A stretch of DNA of 64,000 bases, taken from Dendrobium chrysotoxum. Its lineage: Eukaryota > Streptophyta > Magnoliopsida > Asparagales > Orchidaceae. The stretch lies in NCBI GenBank assembly GCA_019925795.1, contig CM034305.1, positions 57,214,573 through 57,278,572 on the forward strand, read 5' to 3'. Both the position numbers and the translations under genes were made by a program. Below the pieces are notes generated by a model. That model saw only the letters and a list, made by a program, of their open reading frames with translations, did no database searches and had not been told where the DNA came from. Positions 19,048-29,547 of the stretch are shown here, one piece after another (within the stretch, counting starts at the first letter, position 1; every line of letters begins with the position of its first letter).

Positions 19048-22000
19048 GTATGATTTATTGATAGTGGTTGCAGTAATCATATGACTGGCAATAGAAGCTT
19101 ATTTATTACTTTGGATAACTCAATCCAAAGTGAAGTACGCACAGGAGATGATAATAGGTTATTTGTGGAAGGAAAAGGTGATATATTGGTGCAAACAAGG
19201 AAGGGAGAAAAGAAGATATCAGATGTCTTCTATGTTCCAAATCTTAAGCATAATTTGCTTAGTGTTGGACAACTAAATCAAAAGGGATATGTATTGATGT
19301 TTTCTCATGACACTTGTACCATTAAAGACAAGCATGGATTTATGATAGCCAAGGTGAAGGTGACTCCAAATAAGATGTATCCCATGAAGATGATTTGCAG
19401 TCTGAATGGTTGTTTGAAAACTTTTATAGAGAATCATTCAAGATTATGGCATTGCAGATTTGGTCACTTGAGTTCCAAGCCACTTTCTTACATGAGCCAG
19501 AAGAATATAGTTGATGGACTTCCACATATTAAAGTTCAAGATAAGATCTGTGAAGCATGTGTTGCAGGAAAGCTGAGTAGAGCACCATTTCCAGTTGGAA
19601 AATCATGGAGAGCCTTGAAGCCATTGGAGCTTATTCATTTAGATTTATGTGGACCAATGCACACTACTTCCATTGGAGGTAATTCTTATTTTCTCACATT
19701 TGTTGATGATTATAGCAGAAAAGTTTGGGTGTATTTTTTAAAAGAGAAGTCACAAGTATTTGAATACTTAAAAATATTCAAAGCACTTGTGGAGAAGGAG
19801 AGTGGCCATTTCATTAAGGTGTTGAGGAGTGATAGAGGTGGAGAATATGTTAGTCATGAGATGCAAACTTATTTGAAGGAGAATGAGATACGCCATCAGT
19901 TAACAACTAGATACACACCACAACAAAATGGGACAGCTGAGAGGTTGAATAGAACCATTATGGGATTGGCTAGGAGTATGTTAAAGGAGAGGCAAGTGCC
20001 CAATCTGCTTTGGGCTGAAGCTGTGTCATGTGCTGTATATTTGTTGAATAGAGTGACATCAAAAAGCAATCCATCTCAAACCCCTTTTGAAATTTGGAGT
20101 GGTCATAAGCCTACTATTGATCACTTGAGAGTTTTTGGGAGCATTTCTTATGTTCATGTACCTGATCAAAAGAGAAAGAAGCTGGATGAAAAATTTGAGA
20201 AGTGTGTGTTTGTAGGATACAGTGAAAGGTCCAAAGCCTATAAACTGTATAATCCTACAACAAGGAAAGTGGTAGTGAGTAGGGATGTGAGATTTGAGAA
20301 CTTAGCTTGGGATTGGCTTGAAAAAGGCAACCAGGAGGATGTCACAGTTGTGAAAAATTCAGAAAAATTTGTTGATGATGTAGAGCAACAAACACCACCA
20401 CACACTATAGTGAGATTGGGAGAATCATCTAGTAATGCTATGGAAAAGGTGAAGACAAGAAGCTTGCAGGAGATATATGACACCACAAATTATAATGAAG
20501 AGTTATCTCAATTTGCTTTATATGTAGATGATGAGCCCTTAACTTTCAGTGAGACAGTTTCAGATCAGAGATGGATGGATGCCATGAAACAGGAGATTGA
20601 TGCTATTGAGAGAAATGACACATGTAATTTGACCTCTCTTCCTAAAGGTCAAAAATTCATTGGTGTCAAGTGGGTGTACAAAGTGAAAAAGAATGTTGAT
20701 GGAGGTGTAAACAAATTCAAGGCAAGACTTGTAGTTAAAGGGTACAAGCAGAAGCATGTGATAGATTATGAAGAGGTGTTTGCACCAGTTGCTAGATTTG
20801 ATATAGTCAGATTAATTTTCTCTATTGCAGCTATGCATAAATGGCAGATTCATCAATTAGATGTGAAGTCAGCTTTCTTAAATGGTGTTTTGGAGGAAGA
20901 AGTATATGTAGATCAGCCTGAAGGTTTTATTGTGAAGGGAAAAGAGCATATGGTGTATCGCTTAAAGAAGGCTTTGTATGGCTTGAAGCAAGCCCCGAGG
21001 GCTTGGAATTTATGCATTGATAGGCATTTTGGAGAAGAAGGGTTCACTAAATGCCTTTATGAATATGGTGTGTACATGAAGATTGACTCAAATGGCAACG
21101 GATTAATTATATGCTTATATTTAGATGATTTGCTTATAACAGGTGATGATGAGCAGATGACTGTAGACTTTAAATCAACCATGTTCAAAAGATTTGATAT
21201 GACAGATGTTGGCCTCATGTCATTATTTTTGGGTATAGAAGTGCATCAGAAAGATGATGGCTTTTGGATATGTCAAAAGAGGTATGCCAAAGAGTTGCTT
21301 GAGAAGTTCAAGATGAATCATTGCAATAGTGTGTCAACACCAATGCAAACTGGAGTTCATTTCACAAAAGAAGGAGAAGGAAAATTTATTGATCCAAGAT
21401 TGTACAAAAGCTTGATTGGGAGCCTTAGATACTTGACAGTGACGAGACCTGACATTGTGTATAGTGTGGGCATCTTGAGCGGATTCATGGAGAATTCGAG
21501 GGAGTCTCATTGGCTTGCAGCAAAGAGGATTCTTAGATATATCAGTGGCATAGTTGAGTTTGGCCTTCATTATCAGTGCAGTGGAGACATGAGATTACTT
21601 GGATATTGTGACAGTGATTGGGCAAATGATAATGAGGAAAGAAAAAGCACAAGTGGATATGTATTTTATGTTGGTGATACAGCTTTTACTTGGGCACACA
21701 GAAGCAGAAAGTTGTAGCATTATCTACATGTGAGGCAGAGTATATAGCAGTGGCGGCAGCGGCTTGTGAAGCAATGTGGTTGAAGAATTTGTTGAAGGAG
21801 TTTTATGGAGAGATTGATGAAGCTATAATAATTTATGTGGACAACAAGTCAGCGATTGCATTGGCCAAAAATCCAGTTCAGCATGGCAGAAGTAAGCATA
21901 TTGATGTGCGTTACCACTTTATTAGAGATACAATAAAAATGGGTCACATTAGCATGGAGCACTGCAGTATAGAGGATCGGGTAGCTGATTTGTTTACCAA

Positions 22001-22067
22001 AGCATTGCCGACACCGAGGTTCGTAAAGCTACTGAAGATGCTTGGGATGAAGAAAGTCTTGGTTTGA
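19048..22067 (+). pseudogene. pol: copia pol: protease, integrase, RT, RNase H (broken)
   Basis: A TGA at 19051 lies just before the protease motif (FIDSGCSNHM, Asp at 19060). An open stretch of 878 codons (19081-21717) then carries the GAG pre-integrase zinc pattern (LWHCRFGHL...CEACVAGK) and the integrase triad D188 (HLDLCGPM), D251 (SDRGGEY) and E287 (GTAERLN), with 35 residues between the last two. The RT follows, with QLDVKSAFLNG (D594) and LYLDDLLITG (catalytic DD at 682-683), and then RNase H (CDSDWAND). The frame shifts near 21692 by one lost base. The RNase H end (STCEAEY) continues in the next phase to the TGA at 22065. Residue numbers count from the ATG at 19081. Lineage within copia is not assigned with confidence. 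Confidence 0.93.
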
Positions 22068-22076
22068 GGGGGAGAT
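22066..22076 (+). other. Polypurine tract of the copia element
   Basis: GAGGGGGAGAT directly precedes the 3' LTR and overlaps the pol stop codon. It primes plus-strand DNA synthesis in this family. Confidence 0.9.
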
Positions 22077-22301
22077 TGTTGGATATTTTCAAACCCAAGC
22101 AACGCGTCGTTTCATTTAGTTTTGTTTTAATTAGTTATTAGACAAATTTTAAAACTATATTTTGTTTCTATGTGAGTGTATCCCGAAATAAGAGAAGTCT
22201 GTTTTTTTTTCTGCTCTCGATTTTTTTCTTTGCCCTGTGAAACATCTTGCGAACAGAATTTTTTTGTTTCGTTTTTCTGTTCTGTTTTTGTGGTTCTATC
22301 A
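22077..22301 (+). repeat. 3' LTR of the copia element
   Basis: 225 bp, about 97% identical by eye to the 5' LTR. Differences include A/G at CAACRCG and G/A at AAACTRTATT. It is followed directly by AAATC. Confidence 0.95.
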
Positions 22302-22375
22302 AAATCATCAATAGAAAACTGCAAAATAGAAAACACACAGAGCCCCATCAACGCCATAACCAAAATCGGGCTAAC

Positions 22376-22633
22376 CTCTCGGAAGCTACATACTGGAGTC
22401 GTCTACCGCCCCGGCCTTCCTCTAACGATATCCACATCAGCTGGAACACCAGCAAGACCAACACCAAATTCGGAGACGGCGAAATCCGAGGATACCGGTG
22501 CGCCCTTGCAGTACAGCAGTCGTGAGTCTGCAGTGACGTCGAAGCCCCGTCCAAGGGCCTGAACGGCGTTTGACAGAGTCGCGATCAAAGCGGCCGGCTG
22601 CTCGGAAGCGTCGCCGGCCGTGGCTCGGCCCAT
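22376..22633 (-). pseudogene. CAD1: CAD1/NSL1-type MACPF protein, first-exon fragment
   Basis: From the ATG at 22633 the minus strand encodes MGRATAGDASEQPAAL, NAVQALGRGFDVTADS and RLLYCKGAP, then GVPADVDIVRG. This is the N-terminal signature of plant MACPF-domain proteins CAD1/NSL1, whose family text is 'ALGRGFDVTSDVRLLYCKGAPGSRLV'. The frame then meets a stop at 22403. In the next phase TTPVCSFRE follows (family 'TPVCSFHE'), ending at GAG|GTTAGC, a plausible donor. CAD1 restrains salicylate-dependent cell death at the plant plasma membrane. The frame break and altered residues after CKGAP suggest decay. The copia element begins about 70 bp into the presumed intron. No further MACPF exon was found to the left. 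Confidence 0.6.
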
Positions 22634-22739
22634 GCTAACTCTGGCGATGTAGCTTCCAAACACATAGAAGCGGCAACAACAGCTTACAATCCACGGCGAA
22701 GAAGTTGGGGAAGACGAATGGATCTTCTCTCGGGTATTT

Positions 22740-24050
22740 ACGACTTTTTGTCATTTCGGAATTTTATGTTTTGGGTTGCACATTACATCACATAGATCAG
22801 GAACAAATTCATATTTTTGTAGATTTTTATATATAAAGATTTGGTTTCAAACAACATAAACTAAGACACATAATTTATTTACACTTCTAAAAGAAATCAT
22901 CCAGTTCAAATTTTGGAGATGATATTTGTGAATTGGACAACATATAAACAGACATAAAATATATGGATTTCATTCATTTAATAGGAATGATTTAGCCCCC
23001 GACCTTATCTTCCTTCCCTGCTTTATTCATTTAGATTTTAAATAAAAAAATAAGGGAAACAAACATGTCTGTTTGAGGAAGAAACAAGGAGAAACTGCAG
23101 TCGTTTGGTTATAATGAGAAAGAACACATTGCTAGATAATTTGAGAGATAAACTAACCACTTACCACCAATGTTCTTAGAGATAGATGAAGTTTTGCACG
23201 CAAGAATGGAGGAAGGAGGAGCAGTGCATCTGTGTACAAGAACAGGGGGCAGGCTCGGGTCTGGGTCTTCACAAGGGCAGGCGGGCTATGCAGGCCGGGC
23301 GGGGAGTTCTTCACACGGACAGGGAAGCAAGGGACCAAAGAGCGGGTTCTGTACGTAAGAAGAAGAAAAGGAGACAAGGATGGATTTCGCAGTCGACAAG
23401 CTTGTGACTACCTACAGGGGTTCCGCCCCGTTGCCTCTCATTCAAAGCAAAGAGTCGCTCCCCTCTCCGCTTCATTTTCAGGCAAGAATCGCACAGTTCG
23501 ACCAAATGGAGCCAATATATCTGTTGCCCCTAATCAAATCAAATCCGAAGGAGAGCATTTAATTGATTAAGTTTAGTAGATATGAAGGGCTGATTTAAAA
23601 TGAAATGGCCAAATTAATTAGCCTATCTTCATTGTGTCGATTCAAATATATTGAGCTATGGCCATCCGCAATCGAACGACATACAAGTGATTGCCATCCG
23701 CCAAACGATTCAACCGAACGTGTTTTCGCCCGCTATTCTCTGGGAGTGAACAATGTGACGACAATATTGGCATCGCACTGTTCACACACGCTATTTTTCT
23801 TGTGCGTTCGGGAAAGAGGAGAAAAACAATTACCTTTGGCAGCGAGATGAAGAAGCAGACGAAATGGAGTTATTATCGCATTTTGGAGTTTTACTATATT
23901 TTGGAGTGGAAAGTGGGGTTTTAGGTTAGAGATGCCCTAATTTGATTGAAAATAAATTGACATTAATATGATTAAATTAATTTGAATTTAGATGATATTG
24001 ATTATCTTTAACTGTATTTAATGATGAATTAACTTGTGTCAATTGAAACC
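22740..24050. other. Intergenic with two GC-richer islands, no gene assigned
   Basis: Bases 22740-23100 are AT-rich. Bases 23160-23570 are clearly GC-richer, with several overlapping open frames of 60-112 codons on both strands (for example 23380-23562 +, beginning MDFAVDKLVTTYRG). None resembles a known family, and codon-level evidence does not favour one frame. Bases 23600-23940 are mixed. The sequence GTTTTAGGTTAGAGATGCCCTAA at 23918-23940 resembles one MITE terminus, but a partner end was not found. Confidence 0.4.
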
Positions 24051-24059
24051 ATTTAGTTT

Positions 24060-24420
24060 AAATCACATTTGACTCAACCCAGATTGACTCGACGTCGCTC
24101 GATTGAGCTTGAATTGACCTAAACTATTGGGTCGGGCTAAGAGAGGTTGAATTTATAGGAAGACTGGATGATAATTTAGGAATCTTTAAGTTGGTCTAAT
24201 CATAAAATTAGTTTAGGGAACCTATCATCTATCTAGAGTCATCGAGAAATACTCTAAGGCTTTGTTGGCTTTCTATGGTGTAGTCAACACTATGTCATCA
24301 GGCGTCCACCTAAGGGAAGTCCTACAGGTGGATTTCTACACTATGGTAGGAAAACCTAAAGCTAGGAGGAAGATGATAAAAATTAAGACCTCACATTAAA
24401 ATGATGTCAATAAGAGGATC
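24060..24420 (+). repeat. Dispersed repeat shared with 54460-54890
   Basis: Bases 24225-24420 match 54715-54895. Both have CTAAGG/GGTGTCC-type text, GGCTTTCTA, GTCAACACTATGTCATCAGG against GTCAATGCTACGTCATCGGTG, CACTATGGTAGGAA against CACTAAGGTAAGAA, and GACCTCAC near the end. Upstream both contain strings of GATTGACTCGA/CTTGAATTGA-type words. It is probably retrotransposon LTR material of unknown boundaries, truncated by or abutting the gypsy pol relic. Confidence 0.5.
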
Positions 24421-24451
24421 CAAAGGATCCACTAAGATAGAGTTTGTTTCT

Positions 24452-25095
24452 AACAATAATTATTAGTCCAGCATATGTATGACTCCTTATGAAGCTCTAT
24501 ATAGTAGAAAGTGTAGGACTCTTTATCTTTGACAAAGGTGGGTGATGGATAGATGACAGGATTAGCTTTTGTAGATGATACTATAACAAAGATCAGCCTG
24601 ATCAGAGAAAGGCTAAGATCTGCACATGATAGGTAGAAAAAATATTGTGATCAGAAACATAAGTTAGTTGAGTTTTAGATTGATGACTTTATTTATGTCA
24701 AAGTCAATCCTATGAAAGGTGTCAGTAGATTTGGAAGAATCAACAAGCCAAGTTTAAGGTATATTGGACCATTTGAGATCATTAAGAGGATTGATAGTTT
24801 TGTTTACAGGTTAATGTTACCTAATCATATGTCTAATATACATAGTGCGTTCCATGTATCTTTTTTGAGAAAGTGGGTATTTGATTCTGGGAAGAGATAA
24901 TTTTTTGAAGATGTTAAGTTTCATCCGAATCTATACTATAGGGAGGAGCCCAATAGGATTTTGGCATATGTTGTGAGGAAATTGAAGAGCAAACAGATTT
25001 CTATGGTTAAGGTGCAATGGAAGCACAAGACCGCTAGAGAGATTACTTGGGAGAAGGGATCTATGATGAGACAGATGTATTCATGTTTATTCTAA
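24452..25095 (+). pseudogene. pol: Ty3/gypsy chromovirus pol 3' end (integrase C-terminus and chromodomain-like)
   Basis: The first codons are NNY, a stop, then SSICMTPYEALYSRKC. Later come VNPMKGVSRFGRINKPSLRY, IGPFEIIKRI and LPNHMSNIHSAFHVSFLRKW. This is the integrase C-terminal (GPY/F) region of gypsy elements. After a TAA at 24898, YREEPNRILAYVVRKLKSKQ and VKVQWKHKTAREITWEK, ending MMRQMYSCLF, match the C-terminal chromodomain-like module of Tekay/Del-type elements, which targets integration to chromatin. Everything upstream (gag, protease, RT, RNase H, integrase core) is missing. It is followed by a PPT-like stretch and an LTR. Confidence 0.85.
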
Positions 25096-25146
25096 ATGAT
25101 ATTATCTAGAAATATTGAGGATGATATCTTTTTTAGGTGGGAAGAT

Positions 25147-26276
25147 TGTAGTAGCCTTTAAAATTTAAAAGATAAGTTTTGACCTATAACAGTAAAAAAT
25201 TATGTCAAGTGTCATCATAAGTTCAAATCACAAAACGTCTTCGTGATAACATAGATATTATTGTGCTTTAATTTTACTAATTTTTAAAATAAATTTTGGG
25301 CTTTGGTGTAATTCCATAAGAAATTGACACTTGTCGGTACAAATAGGGTTTATGGGACCATTAGGTGTCCATTTTACAAATCGATTTAACCCAAGCATTT
25401 TAGACATGCTTCACTAATTTATGAATATTTTTTATAATTTTTGGACCCAAAATTTGAAGATATAAAAGGATATTATGCTAAAAATTGAATAAATGACATA
25501 ATTACCTTTGTATCCTTTTATTATTACATTATAATTATCTTTAATCATTATCCATTTTTATTAAAATTCTATTTTACCTTTTCATTTCTGTTAACAGAGA
25601 ACAGAAATTGGGAAAGAGAAAATTGAGAGAAAAAGAGAGGAGAGAGAGTATATAAACAAGATTTTGGAAGTCATAGAGATATTTTTGCCAATTGATCCAT
25701 TATGGAAATTTGCTCGTCTGAAGGTAGATTGTGTTAGGCCTATTTCAATTTTTAATAATTTGATATTTCGAGATTTTTTTGATAAAATTTATAATTTGAT
25801 TTTATAAAAATACAATTTTATCTGATTCAATTTTTTATTTCTATTTTGGACTGTGATAGCCTACTGAGCTGTGTTAGCTCTTTCATGCTTTTGCTTCCAT
25901 GTTTAGGTCAAGGAAAGGGTAAGGAGTGAGCTAAGCAATTTTGATAGTAGGCTCTAATCTATGATGTAGGTATGCCATTTTGGTTAGTTTTATTTTTAGA
26001 AGCTTGGCTTTTGTTTAGTTATGTTGTCCACTACCAAGCATTATTGTAGATATCTCAAATTTTGTATGTATTTTTGGATGATAAATAGAAAATCTTTTTG
26101 AGTTTCATTAGTCTTCCGCTTTATTTGTATTCAATAGTGGCTTTATATGCTGAGTAAATTGAAAATTTTATTTCAGTACTTCTCCGACCAAATCTTGGGG
26201 TTTTAGTAGAGTCTTGCCACAATCAGACACGATATGACCTGTATAGTATTGGATTATATCACGTCAAGTTGTGACA
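25147..26276 (+). repeat. 3' LTR of the truncated gypsy element, about 1130 bp
   Basis: A purine stretch GGTGGGAAGAT precedes TGTAGTAGCC at 25147. The segment ends CACGTCAAGTTGTGACA at 26276, giving TG...CA ends. It contains the AG-rich GAGAGAAAAAGAGAGGAGAGAG tract (25623-25650) and TACTGAGCTGTGTTAGCTC (25862-25880), which recall Tekay LTRs. The 5' LTR is absent, so the ends rest on PPT placement and the TG/CA rule. Confidence 0.6.
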
Positions 26277-26812
26277 TCATTGATGTCACACTCATTATAT
26301 GTGGGTTCTTCCATTTCTAACTTAGATAAATGATCAGCCACACAGTTCATCGAATTCAACCCTAGTGCTTGGCATCACAAATATTAACATTGAACTTTGA
26401 CATTAAATTGAAAGTTAAATTTCATATTTAGCAATACCTAAAATGAATATAAAAATTTGTGTTAGATTGGAGTCTTGATTTCATTTTTTTAATGAAGAAA
26501 TTGGCATATAAATAATTTCAATATGTTTTGGGGATTTTCTTCAACATCATCTTCACATTATTATGTTAAGAATATTCTTTTGCCTTAACCTGTATCTTTT
26601 GTATGATCTTCATCAAACTTAGATGATAATTACCTCCCCATTAGGGAGAAAATAAAAGCATCAAAATACAGTGATTTTTTTTTCATTTTGGATCTCTTTC
26701 CATCTAAATGAAGACAGCTAGCCCCTTTTAAGAGGAAGATTGGAGCTTTTCCACGTGAATTACAAATTTTGGGTGACACTCGTAACTCTTCTTAAAAAGG
26801 GTAATTTGTTAC
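26277..26812. other. AT-rich intergenic, nothing recognised
   Basis: No element ends or coding signal are visible. Confidence 0.4.
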
Positions 26813-27232
26813 TCTTGGTAGAGATGCACTAGAGTCTAAAAAGAAGAATTTAATCTACTTAGGGTAGTGTTTAATCTCTTTTAAGACATGGAGCCAGTAT
26901 TGACAAAAGTGAAATTGAGATATGTAGATTTTCCCATAATTTTGTCTATGAAGAGAAATTCATTATCCTTAGTAGAAAAGCATTGGAACACGCAAGCAAT
27001 AATACAATTTGCATATGCAAGGCGGTGTTTAACCTCTATTAAGAGATGAAATTTAAACCTACAAATATGAAATTAAGAGATGTGATTTTTTTCCCAAAAC
27101 TATACCTATAAAGTAAAGTTTGGTACTCTTGATAGAGATGCGTTGGAACCTATAAGAGAGAATGAAATCTTCCTATATAGGGCAATATTTATTCTCTTTT
27201 AAGAGAATGAATTAGAGTCCTTAAAGGAGGAG
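26813..27232 (+). repeat. Degenerate 155-165-bp tandem repeat, about 3 copies
   Basis: Units begin near 26813, 26967 and 27131. Each has CTTGGTAGAGATGCACTAGAG-type text, a run like GGGTAGTGTTTAATCTCTTTTAAGA, and a segment with AAATTGAGATATGTAGATTTT. The MULE inserted at the end of the third unit: its right flank (GGAGTGAGTTTTTACC) resumes this kind of sequence. Confidence 0.6.
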
Positions 27233-27503
27233 CTTGAGAGGGGGAAATTATTGGGTTTGGAGTCCAGACGTAGCTCTACGTCCGACTCTAATCAACAATG
27301 GACACGTAATTTTTATTTTAATTTCTTGAATTATCCACGTGGAATTCTTTATTACAGCCCGACTGCACGATCCGACAGGTCGGCCAAGATATTTTAGTTG
27401 GCGCTATTTTTTTAAATAAAAATCGTGATGGGGTTTCAAAATTTTAGGATTTTCAGCAAATAAAACTTTTCCCCAAATCCTCCATAAAAAAGCGGTGAAG
27501 AAG

Positions 27504-29456
27504 ATGGAGAATGCTTTTGAAGATGTTGAAATTTCAGAGAGAAGGAAGACGACATATTGTTTAGAGGATAGTGCAGATTTTGCAAGGTTTGATGAAATGG
27601 AACTCAATTTGGCTGAAGGAGCTGTAGATATAAACTTAATGGTAAATTTTTACAGATTATTATGCATTTTTTTTGTATTCTTCATGCATGATAATGTTGT
27701 TTTCATCGATATGCTTTAGGCATAATATAGTTGATTTAGCCATTTTTTTATCGAAAATTTAAATACTTTAAATTATGTTAGAAATAACTACAGTGCATAT
27801 GAAATATTTAGTTAGCTAACTGTTCGCAATTATTTATGTTTTGTCTTTCCACATATTGTACAAGATTGAACAAGATAGTTGTGTTCTCTGTACACACTGG
27901 GTATAAACTCATGAAAAATTTTTATGAATGTTTTACAGCTTGTACACAGTGCATAATCTTTCTACCTATTATTATTGTTCATAGCTTATACACAGTTTTA
28001 AATGATGTTCATACTGTGCACTTTCTGTATAAGCTTTACACTTTTATACAACCTATACATAGTGTGTACAACCTGTACATAGTGTGAATAGGTTGTACAC
28101 ACTGTGTACAAAAGTGTAAACACAGAAGGTGCTACACTCTCTATATTGTGCTTATAAATTTCAATATTATTGTAGATAGTGACTAAGCATGTACAATACA
28201 CCTTTATATATTTTATATCAGAAAGTTTATAAGTGTGAGAAGGAGGCATACGAGATGTATTGCACATATGCACATAATGCTGACTTTAGTGTACGCAAGA
28301 ATCATTATAGTTATTGGCCAAATTCTAGGAAAATAAGATGTAAGGACTTTGTTTGTTCAAAAGATGGTTTCAAGAAGGGTCTTGATTTGAATTTACAAAT
28401 GAAGTATTGGAAATCATATACCAGAACGGGATGTCCTGTAATGATTAGGTTTATTATTGATGAAGATGGAAATAGGAAAGTACAAAAAATTATAGAAAGC
28501 CATAATCATGATTTGGTTAGGGCTGAAGACATGCATCTACTCAGATCATGTAGGTCCATGAGTGATGAAAAAGCTTCAGTTCTTAAAATAATGACAGAGG
28601 TTAGAATTAGAACAATAGATGCTTTTTCCTATCTTGCCCATGAAGTTGGAGGTTTTGAAAATATTGGAATCAATAAGAGAGATGCTTATAATTACATTTA
28701 AAAAGAGAAAAGAGCAAGAATTGAATTTGAGGACACTAATTCATTAATTCAATTATTTAAATAACGGCAAGTTGATGACCCAATGTTTGCATGGGACATC
28801 CAATTTGATGAATTGGATAGATTACAGAATTTTTTTGGGTTGATGGTATAGGCAGGATAAATTATGCTGCTTCGGAGATATGGTGATTTTTGATATGAGT
28901 TATCGGCTTAATAAATATAATTTATACTGCGCACCATTTGTCGGTGTCAATAATCATTGGCAGAACATTATACTTGGTGCAGCTTTCTTGTCAGAGGAGA
29001 CAATTGAGTCTTTTACTTGACTGTTTAGAATATTTTTAAGAATAATGGGTGATAAATATCCTATAATAATATTTATTGATCAAGATCAGGCCATGGCTAG
29101 GACTATAGAAGTTGTATTACCAAGCACAAGACATAGGCTATGCTAGTGGCACATCTCCAAGAAGGCTCCTTCAAAAGTTTGGTGCTTCAATAGCAATGAT
29201 AAAGTCAGAGGACTATTTTATAAATGTTTGAGTAAATGTGACTCTGAGGAGCAGTTTGAGAAAACATGGGCTCAAATGATCACAAAAGGGAGCCTCCATA
29301 GCAATGGTTGGTTGGAGGAGCTTTATAGGATAAGAAAGAAGTGGTCAACAATATTCAATAAAGACTATTTTAGTATGGGCATTCTCTCTACATAGGAAAG
29401 CTAGTTTACTAATAATGTGTGTCATGACATTTCAAAGCCAACAAGTTTAATAACAG
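27504..29456 (+). pseudogene. FAR1/FHY3-type MULE transposase, decayed and 3'-truncated
   Basis: Exon 1 (27504-27641) encodes MENAFEDVEISERRKTTY... and ends ATG|GTAAAT. Exon 2 starts after ATATCAG at 28222 with KVYKCEKEAYEMYCTYAHNA. It then has the WRKY-like FAR1 DNA-binding domain (SVRKNHYSYW...FVCSKDGF...TRTGCPVMIRF...ESHNHDL) to about 28550. After a TAA at 28699 and shifts near 28740 and 28850, the MULE transposase core appears in pieces: DDPMFAWDIQFDELDRLQN, VIFDMSYRLNKYNLYCAPFV, IIIFIDQDQAMARTIEVVLP (DDE Asp) and TRHRLCLWHISKKAPSK, then FNKDYFSMGILST. The SWIM zinc-finger end is missing; homology stops near 29456 where palindromic repeats begin. It would have bound the TIRs and cut DNA in the nucleus. 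Confidence 0.88.
27885..28118. repeat. Palindromic TGTACACAGTGTGTACA motif cluster 1
   Basis: Within the presumed transposase intron, motifs such as CTGTACACACTGGGTATA, TTGTACACAGTGCATA and a 3-4 unit array at 28045-28113 (ACCTATACATAGTGTGTACA, ACCTGTACATAGTGTGAATA, GGTTGTACACACTGTGTACA) repeat with a period of about 20-22 bp. Each unit is a near-perfect palindrome. Confidence 0.8.
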
Positions 29457-29515
29457 ATTATACACACTGTGTGCAGGTTATACACAGTACTTGTACACAG
29501 TACCTGTATAACTCA
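29455..29515. repeat. Palindromic motif cluster 2, at the deletion junction
   Basis: TTATACACACTGTGTGCAGG, TTATACACAGTACTTGTACA and CAGTACCTGTATAA stand side by side exactly where the transposase and the convergent accessory gene are both cut off. That suggests the repeats mediated an internal deletion, or once filled the space between the two genes. Confidence 0.75.
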
Positions 29516-29547
29516 TATGCAGCATTTACAGAAGAAGAAAATGATGT

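Larger units (their letters stand above)
17758..22301 (+). mobile_element. Complete Ty1/copia retrotransposon, 4544 bp
   Basis: Matching LTRs (17758-17984, 22077-22301) begin TGTTGG and end TATCA. The 5-bp duplication AAATC is present at 17753-17757 and 22302-22306. The order LTR, PBS, gag, protease, integrase, RT, RNase H, PPT, LTR is the copia order. The LTRs differ at about seven substitutions and two 1-bp indels in homopolymers (about 3%), suggesting a fairly recent insertion. The coding region has two frameshifts and two nonsense codons, so this copy is not autonomous. It sits about 70 bp inside the presumed first intron of the CAD1-like exon on the opposite strand. Confidence 0.95.

Noticed and set aside
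22380..22658. 11-bp inverted repeat GGAAGCTACAT / ATGTAGCTTCC around the CAD1-like exon
   Set aside because: It could be a TIR of a captured fragment, but there is no target duplication and the right copy lies in the leader. Chance is not excluded.
23900..23940. One MITE-like terminus (complement GGGCATCTCTAACC) with TAA next to it
   Set aside because: No matching opposite terminus could be found within about 1 kb, so no element was called.
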